Origin: CAYJPV01 sp964547975
GTDB lineage: Bacteria > Acidobacteriota > Vicinamibacteria > Vicinamibacterales > JAKQTR01
Direction of reading: 5' to 3'
Assembly: GCA_964547975.1 (NCBI GenBank)
Contig: CAZJRM010000084.1
Coordinates: 1 to 20,298, forward strand
Length of the DNA: 20,298 nucleotides
Below are positions 16,501 to 20,298 of the stretch, piece after piece. The translations under genes and the position numbers were made by a program. The notes under the pieces were generated by a model. That model worked only from the letters and a program-made list of their open reading frames with translations, was not told the DNA's origin and did not search any database. Each line of letters opens with the position of its first letter. Position 1 is the stretch's first letter.

Positions 16501-16734
16501 GGCGCGCGCAGCGTTGCCGTCGAGTTGATGTTGCGGGACGGGCGGCTTCGACTGTCGGTGGCGGACGATGGCGCAGGCTTCCGCTCCGGCCAGCCCGCGC
16601 CGTCTGGCTGCTGGGGCCTGCTCACGATGATGGAACGTGCGGAAGCCGTGGACGGCCGACTGACCGTGACATCGGCGCCCGGGCGCGGGGCCTCAGTGGA
16701 GGCGGACGTGCCGGCCGGGCGGCCGGTGTCCTGA
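13525..16734 (+). CDS. MASE1-PAS-PAS-GAF-PAS sensor histidine kinase, NarL/HisKA_3 type
   Basis: This 1069-residue kinase has an N-terminal MASE1 membrane sensor with about eight helices (about 26-315), a PAS domain (about 322-440), a second PAS (443-555, GFWFVDLDGRFVDVNDAAC), a GAF domain (about 565-712), a third PAS (about 724-842) and a coiled linker. The dimerisation domain is HisKA_3 with the phospho-acceptor H876 in ELARELHDRVGQ. The ATPase domain has an N-box EALTNVARHAGA (N987) and G1 box DDGAGF (about 1014-1019). The G2 region reads GCWGLLTMMERA rather than the usual GLGL. The ATG at 13525 fits the promoter at 13462-13490. The frame is open a further 55 codons upstream into the AmpG gene, which is not used. 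The response regulator follows after 9 bases. The signal is unknown. Confidence 0.9.
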   Translation: MSEQFPSESVSTNGHPPAGPAGRPAWQTVGLFAVCYAACLAVGQTIAFRWDPFNVLWLPSGFFLGVLLWRAPGTWPGLIAAAVAVGAAFCLYGGLPWTMALGLAVTGCAQAALGAWLVRRFVPEGPGFSTILQAASYLLASGANAALWASVYSVWASASGHDVSGPLWFLWWSRIGIGAVSVAPLVLSLSRLSVEPTFSGEGPSRSEAVLLACCVVGGGLFVFNDAWHPRVPLSHALVPILVWAAVRFGVRGVSLSSTVLAVLGSVFSHHGGVGLIEPDVSVVAQVNRLHLFLGVSSGTGLMLAAAIAEAAVALARHRDAHQRLDAIFSGTRDALLVADAGSGIILEANAAAGDLFGRPVAQLIGLHQADLHPPERSEEYRKRFLERSARSSPELSPAEAVRSDGTRVPVEISSRGVTLAGGQRAVIGAFRDLSERRRSEDRYRSILQSSMDGFWFVDLDGRFVDVNDAACAMTGYSRDELLSLHIWDIDAGESREQTFEHIARIREAGRHRFEARHRRKDGLLRDVEVSALEVPDGSGRMVAFVRDISDEKRSLRIMQARVRLLEHASVNTLEALLVATIDEAEGLTGSGIGFLHFLEADQQTVTVRAWSTRTRGACGVGGARSHANVADAGVWVDCVRERRAVIHNDYAALGHRGGLPEGHVTLIRELVVPVIRDGLIVAILGVGNKPDAYSDGDVAAVSRLADLAWDIAERKRTQESLFASEERYRLLVETSNEGIWVMDGDHVTTYVNQAMADMLGYAPVDMVGRPVEAFFFEEDLTFHADRMAARHSGRSEIYERRFRRRDGTALWTLASAKALKAEDGRFLGSFALFSDITERRAAERELERNRAELKALARQLVDSQEIASRELARELHDRVGQNLTALNLNFTRLQESVAPLRDLQLTGSVQESLRLLSETMGQVRDVMAELRPPVLEDYGVFAAVRWLGGQFARRTGLVVTVKAEDDVRPSTEVETAIFRIAQEALTNVARHAGARSVAVELMLRDGRLRLSVADDGAGFRSGQPAPSGCWGLLTMMERAEAVDGRLTVTSAPGRGASVEADVPAGRPVS

Positions 16735-16743
16735 GGGGAGGTC

Positions 16744-17391
16744 ATGCCTGTTTCCATCCTCCTCGCCGACGACCACGCGATCGTGCGCGAAGGACTCCGT
16801 GCCCTGCTGAGCGCGCGCGGTGACCTGGTGGTCGTCGGAGAAGCGTCGGACGGCGCCGAAGCGGTGGCCGCCGTCGAGCGGCTCACGCCAGACGTCGTCG
16901 TGATGGACATCTCCATGCCGCGGATGAACGGCATCGATGCGGCCGCCGAGATCCGGCGCCGTTTCCCGGCGACGCAGGTCGTGTTCCTGTCGGTGCACGC
17001 GACGAGCGAACACGTCTTCCGGGCGCTGCAGGCCGGGGCGGCCGGCTACGTGCTGAAAGAATCCGTCGGGCAGGAAGTGGTCGACGCCATCCGCGCGGTG
17101 GCCGCTGGCCGCCGGTACCTGAGCACGCGTATTGCGGAAGTCGTCAATCCCGGCCTGGGCGCGTCCGGACCGCTGCCGAGCCGGGGCCCGCTCGACAGCC
17201 TCAGCCAGCGGGAGCGGGAAGTGCTGCAGTTGGTGGTGGAGGGGTGGTCGAGCGCGGAAATCGGCGAGCGGCTTTCGGTCTCACCGAAGTCCATCGAAAC
17301 GTATCGCGGACGCGTGATGACCAAGCTGGGCATCCACGATCTGCCCGGGCTGGTCCGTTTCGCGATCAAACACGGAATGACGCACGAATGA
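16744..17391 (+). CDS. NarL/FixJ-family response regulator
   Basis: The 215-residue protein has an intact receiver domain (1-120): acidic pocket D9 and D10 in LADDHAIVREG, phospho-acceptor D55 in VVMDISMPRMNG, switch S83 in FLSVHA, and K105 in GYVLKES. A LuxR/GerE helix-turn-helix follows (about 150-210): LSQREREVLQLVVEGWSSAE, then LSVSPKSIETYRGRVMTKLG. It should be phosphorylated by the kinase encoded 9 bases upstream and act as a DNA-binding transcription factor. GAGGGGAGG 3 bases before the ATG is a very strong ribosome site, which suggests higher expression than the kinase. Target genes cannot be deduced from the window. Confidence 0.95.
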   Translation: MPVSILLADDHAIVREGLRALLSARGDLVVVGEASDGAEAVAAVERLTPDVVVMDISMPRMNGIDAAAEIRRRFPATQVVFLSVHATSEHVFRALQAGAAGYVLKESVGQEVVDAIRAVAAGRRYLSTRIAEVVNPGLGASGPLPSRGPLDSLSQREREVLQLVVEGWSSAEIGERLSVSPKSIETYRGRVMTKLGIHDLPGLVRFAIKHGMTHE

Positions 17392-17393
17392 GG

Positions 17394-17424
17394 CGCGCCG
17401 GCCGGTGACAGTCCGGCCGGCGCG
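17394..17424. terminator. 12-bp perfect GC hairpin between convergent genes
   Basis: Arms CGCGCCGGCCGG (17394-17405) and its exact complement (17413-17424) enclose a 7-base loop. It starts 3 bases after the response regulator stop and ends 15 bases before the convergent MCP stop. No U-tract is present on either strand, so it may slow polymerase or protect 3' ends rather than act as a classical intrinsic terminator. Confidence 0.6.
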
Positions 17425-17438
17425 TCCGGGTCGAGCGA

Positions 17439-19058
17439 CTAGAACGAGCCGAATGTGCCGTCTGCCGGCAGATCTTCCGGGCCCTGCTGCCTCCGCGTGA
17501 GTTTCAGCAGGCGGTCCGGTGGTGCTTGCGCCGCTGGCGCCGGGTGCGCCGGGCGGCTTGCTGACGCTTGACGTGCCGGTCCCCGTGCCGGCGAGTCGGC
17601 AGCGCCCTTCACGAGGGCCATCAACTGGGCGACCACCTGCATCGAGGTTTCGGCCTGGGCGTTCAGCTCCTCGCTCGATGCCGCGCTCTCTTCGGCCGAC
17701 GCCGCCGTCGTCTGCGTGACCTTCTCCATCTGCGTGAGCGCCTGGGTCACCTGGTCGATGCCCTGCGCCTGCTGCTGGCTGGCCGAGCTCACACCTTCCG
17801 CGATGTCCTTCACACGGCCGACGCTGCCCGTGAATCCCTGAATCGAGTCGCGCACCTTGACGACACGTTCGGCGCCGCGTTCGGCATTCGCCCCGGCCTC
17901 CTCGATGAGACCCGCCGTGTCTCTCGACGCGGTCGCGGCGCGTTGCGCCAGACTGCGCACTTCGTCGGCCACCACCGCGAACCCCATCCCCGCCTCGCCC
18001 GCCCGCGCGGCTTCGACCGCGGCGTTGAGCGCGAGAATGTTGGTCTGAAACGCGATTTCGTCGATCGTCTTGATGATCTTCGACACCTTCGCGCTCGACT
18101 CCTTGATGGCCGCCATCGCGGCGACCATTTCGTCAAGGTCGCGATTCGACGCGCGGACCTGGTCGTCGACCTGTCCCATCAGGCGGGCCGCCTCGCCGGC
18201 GCTTTCGGCGTTCTTGCGGGTCATCGCCGCCATTTCTTCCATCGACGCCGATGTCTCTTCGAGCGCGGCGGCCTGCTCGGTGGCGCCTTGCGAAAGCGCC
18301 TGTGCCGCCGAGGCGACCTGCGACGAGGCCGCCGATACCTGCTCGGCGCCCACTCGCAGTTCCGTCACCCGATCCGTCAGCACACGGTTCAGACCCGTCG
18401 TCAGGACGGCGCCGAGCGCGACAGCCAGGCCGACCGCCAGGAAGAGCGCGACGATCGTGGCCACCTTTGACCGTTTCGCCGCCGACACCGCGCCAGCCGT
18501 TTCAGCTGCGCCGACGGCCTCGTTGATCTCGACGAGCGAGTTCAGCAGGGATTCGGACGCGCCAAACGTTCTGGCATTCGCCACGAGCGCCTGGTCACTC
18601 ATCCGGGCGTACGCCTCGTCTGTCGTCGAGCGTTCGTACTCCCGGGCCAGTGCCACGAACGCCTCGTGGTCCTTCCACCAGGCCTCCCAGGCCGGCACGA
18701 ACCGCTTCCAGGTGTCGGCTTCTTCCGGCGTCTGGGGCAAGGGCTCGTAAACCTTCCACGCGGCAAGGTAACGCGTCTTCGCGTCGTCGAAGCGGGCGTA
18801 CTGCGCCTGGCGCATGTCCGGTGTCAGGTTCTTTGCCAGCAGTGCGTTCTCAGCGCTGTCGACGGCCGTCTGCGCTTCGCTGATGACCAGCAGGGCGTGC
18901 ACGCTGGGCAGGCGAACGAGGCCAATCTCGTTGACGGCGCGTTCCCCCGACACGGCCGTGAAGAACCCGACGATGCCGAGCACCGCCGTGACGAATGAGA
19001 CGGCTGCGAACGAGCCGACCAGACGTTGCCGGATGGTCCAGGCCGCGACGCGAGCCAT
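17439..19058 (-). CDS. Methyl-accepting chemotaxis protein with C-terminal pentapeptide tail
   Basis: The 539-residue chemoreceptor has TM1 (about 12-35), a roughly 160-residue helical periplasmic domain of four-helix-bundle style (36-195) and TM2 (about 199-221). The signalling domain includes the conserved hairpin tip EIAFQTNILALNAAVEAARA (334-353) plus GFAVVADEVRSLAQRAA. After TM2 the chain goes almost directly into the methylation-helix coiled coil (LRVGAEQVSAASSQV) and I see no recognisable HAMP domain. A Pro/Ala linker (about 488-525) leads to the terminal TFGSF, which fits the aromatic CheR/CheB-tethering pentapeptide pattern. AAGGGAG precedes the ATG. It lies 14 bases after cheW on the same strand. 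The ligand is unknown. Confidence 0.93.
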   Translation of the reverse strand: MARVAAWTIRQRLVGSFAAVSFVTAVLGIVGFFTAVSGERAVNEIGLVRLPSVHALLVISEAQTAVDSAENALLAKNLTPDMRQAQYARFDDAKTRYLAAWKVYEPLPQTPEEADTWKRFVPAWEAWWKDHEAFVALAREYERSTTDEAYARMSDQALVANARTFGASESLLNSLVEINEAVGAAETAGAVSAAKRSKVATIVALFLAVGLAVALGAVLTTGLNRVLTDRVTELRVGAEQVSAASSQVASAAQALSQGATEQAAALEETSASMEEMAAMTRKNAESAGEAARLMGQVDDQVRASNRDLDEMVAAMAAIKESSAKVSKIIKTIDEIAFQTNILALNAAVEAARAGEAGMGFAVVADEVRSLAQRAATASRDTAGLIEEAGANAERGAERVVKVRDSIQGFTGSVGRVKDIAEGVSSASQQQAQGIDQVTQALTQMEKVTQTTAASAEESAASSEELNAQAETSMQVVAQLMALVKGAADSPARGPARQASASRPAHPAPAAQAPPDRLLKLTRRQQGPEDLPADGTFGSF

Positions 19059-19072
19059 GGTGGTCTCCCTTG

Positions 19073-19573
19073 CTACATCACCGCCAGCGAATCACCGGTG
19101 AGCACGCGGTCGATATCGAGCAGGATCTTGACCGTGCCCTTGATCTTCGCGACGCCCCGCATGTACTCCGTCGAGATCTGCTCGCCGAAGGCGGGCGGGT
19201 CCTCGATGTCCTGGCCGGAAATGTTCAGCACCTCCGAGACTCCGTCGACGAGCAGTCCCATCATCACCTTCTCGTGCGCCGTCGTGACCTGCACCACGAT
19301 GATGCAGGTCTGTTCGGTGTCCTCCTGAGACGGCAGTCCGAACTTGAGCCGGAGGTCGATGACGGGAATCACCTTGCCGCGCAGGTTGATGACTCCGCGG
19401 ACGTGGTGCGGCACCTGCGGTACCGCCGTGATGGGCATGAGCTTGATGATCTCGCGAACCTTGAGGACCGGCAGGCCGTACTCCTCGGTCGCGAGCGCAA
19501 AGGTCAGGTACTTTCCCACCTGCGAGTGCTTGACGCTCTCGGCGGCGGTCGACTGGTGGGTGGCGACGTCCAT
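19073..19573 (-). CDS. cheW: Chemotaxis coupling protein CheW
   Basis: The 166-residue protein is a single CheW domain that bridges chemoreceptors to the CheA kinase. Family features are KYLTFALATEEYGLPVLKVREI (21-42), the core VRGVINLRGKVIPVIDLRLKFG (58-79) with R65 at the receptor-contact position, and GLLVDGVSEVLNI near 106-118. The first 18 residues are an extra polar extension. AGGAG lies 6 bases before the ATG. It sits between two MCP genes on the same strand, 36 bases after the upstream MCP and 14 bases before the downstream one. No CheA, CheR, CheB or CheY gene is in view, so the rest of the array genes should lie past 20298 or elsewhere. Confidence 0.95.
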   Translation of the reverse strand: MDVATHQSTAAESVKHSQVGKYLTFALATEEYGLPVLKVREIIKLMPITAVPQVPHHVRGVINLRGKVIPVIDLRLKFGLPSQEDTEQTCIIVVQVTTAHEKVMMGLLVDGVSEVLNISGQDIEDPPAFGEQISTEYMRGVAKIKGTVKILLDIDRVLTGDSLAVM

Positions 19574-19609
19574 GGCTGGCTCCTGGTTTCGCTGGTTCAG
19601 TAGTGGCCG

Positions 19610-20298
19610 CTAGAACTTTCCGAAGGTCCCGGTATCTCCGAACGGAATGACGTCTTCCGCGCGTTGCGGCGGCGCCTGCGGCCGGGGGGCCGTCTTCATC
19701 GCGAGGACTTTGGCCGGCGCTTTGGCGGTGGCGGCCTTCGGCGCCGTGAAGGCGGTCACGCCGGACCCGCCCACCATGGCCTCGAGCGACTGCACGGTGA
19801 CCATGGCCATCTCGGCCTGGGAGTTGAGCTCTTCGCTCGCGGCCGCGCTCTCTTCCGCCGTGGCCGCCGTCGTCTGCGTCACCTTCTCCATCTGCGAGAT
19901 GGCCTGGGTGACCTGGTCGATGCCCTGCGTCTGCTGGCGGCTGGCGAGGCTGATCTCGTCGACGAGTCCCTTCACCTTCGAGGCCTTGTCGGTGATCGCG
20001 CCGATGACCGTGGCCATGTGCTCCACCTTGGCGCTACCCGCTTCCGAGCGCGCGATCGCGTCTTCGATGAGGCCGGCCGTGTCCTTGGCGGCCTGGGCCG
20101 AGCGCTGGGCCAGGTTGCGCACTTCGTCGGCCACGACGGCGAAGCCCATGCCCGCTTCTCCGGCCCGGGCGGCTTCGACGGCGGCGTTCAAGGCGAGGAT
20201 GTTGGTCTGGAAGGCAATCTCGTCAATGGTCTTGATGATCTTCGAGATCTTGCCGCTCGATTCGCGGATGCCGGCCATCGCCGTCACCATGTCGCCGA
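19610..20298 (-). CDS. Methyl-accepting chemotaxis protein (partial, N-terminus off window)
   Basis: Only the C-terminal 228 or so residues are visible, since the frame continues past the right edge. They form the cytoplasmic signalling domain: DEIAFQTNILALNAAVEAAR hairpin tip, GFAVVADEVRNLAQRSAQAA, and a descending helix with QTQGIDQVTQAISQMEKVTQTTAATAEESAA, closely matching the other MCP in the window. The two receptors are probably paralogues. The protein ends with an Ala/Pro/Lys-rich linker (TAPKAATAKAPAKV...) and the terminal TFGKF, the same aromatic tail pattern as the second MCP. An internal ATG at 20290 is not the true start. The sensory domain and TM segments are outside the window. 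Confidence 0.93.
   Translation of the reverse strand, partial: GDMVTAMAGIRESSGKISKIIKTIDEIAFQTNILALNAAVEAARAGEAGMGFAVVADEVRNLAQRSAQAAKDTAGLIEDAIARSEAGSAKVEHMATVIGAITDKASKVKGLVDEISLASRQQTQGIDQVTQAISQMEKVTQTTAATAEESAAASEELNSQAEMAMVTVQSLEAMVGGSGVTAFTAPKAATAKAPAKVLAMKTAPRPQAPPQRAEDVIPFGDTGTFGKF

Noticed and set aside
1..20298. CRISPR arrays, tRNA/rRNA genes, riboswitches, transposases
   Set aside because: No regularly spaced repeats, no cloverleaf or rRNA-like sequence, no riboswitch-like leader and no transposase motifs were seen on reading both strands.

Overview
The window is a stretch of high-GC bacterial chromosome, densely packed with ordinary-looking genes and with no gap over 300 bases. 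The overall look fits a soil or sediment Acidobacteriota (Vicinamibacteria-like) genome: secreted M14 peptidases, proteins with carboxypeptidase-regulatory-like domains, PA14 fusions, and short GGGGTCAGGCCCC-type palindromic repeats between genes. The taxon is an inference from gene style and composition and was not tested by search. I see no CRISPR array, rRNA, tRNA, prophage or transposase gene.

Layout. (1) 1-2059, minus strand: a four-gene run of a YtrA-type GntR repressor, an SPFH/slipin membrane protein, a 76-residue membrane protein, and a secreted carboxypeptidase-regulatory-like protein cut by the window edge. A good promoter with a dyad over its -10 lies in front of the repressor. 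(2) 2109-2227: a 119-bp REP/MITE-like inverted-repeat element between two divergent units. (3) 2267-6938, plus strand: aspA-like lyase, hydF and hydE, all overlapping, followed by an overlapping secreted alpha/beta-hydrolase. HydE and HydF carry all diagnostic residues for [FeFe]-hydrogenase H-cluster maturation. HydG and the hydrogenase itself are not in the window. Two tandem GC hairpins end this unit. (4) 7061-7729, plus: a DPM1-like GT2 glycosyltransferase. (5) 13438-7765, minus: an AmpG-like transporter, a secreted M14 zinc carboxypeptidase, and a PA14-GT39 (GT-C) membrane glycosyltransferase. (6) 13525-17391, plus: a MASE1-PAS-PAS-GAF-PAS NarL-type sensor kinase with its NarL/FixJ response regulator. 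It is divergent from unit 5, and a 12-bp perfect hairpin sits at its end. (7) 20298-17439, minus: a chemotaxis module of MCP (partial), CheW and a second MCP. Both MCPs end in a linker plus an aromatic pentapeptide tail.

Working together: aspA-hydF-hydE is a metal-cofactor maturation unit in which the lyase may supply ammonia. The kinase and regulator form one two-component pair. The MCP/CheW genes feed a CheA that lies outside the window. AmpG plus M14 suggests uptake or trimming of peptides or muropeptides, but that link is only contextual. I found no clear new defence or mobile system. The most notable items are the hyd unit lacking hydG, the PA14-GT39 fusion, the repeat elements, the MCP tails, and two promoters that predict leaderless or near-leaderless mRNAs.
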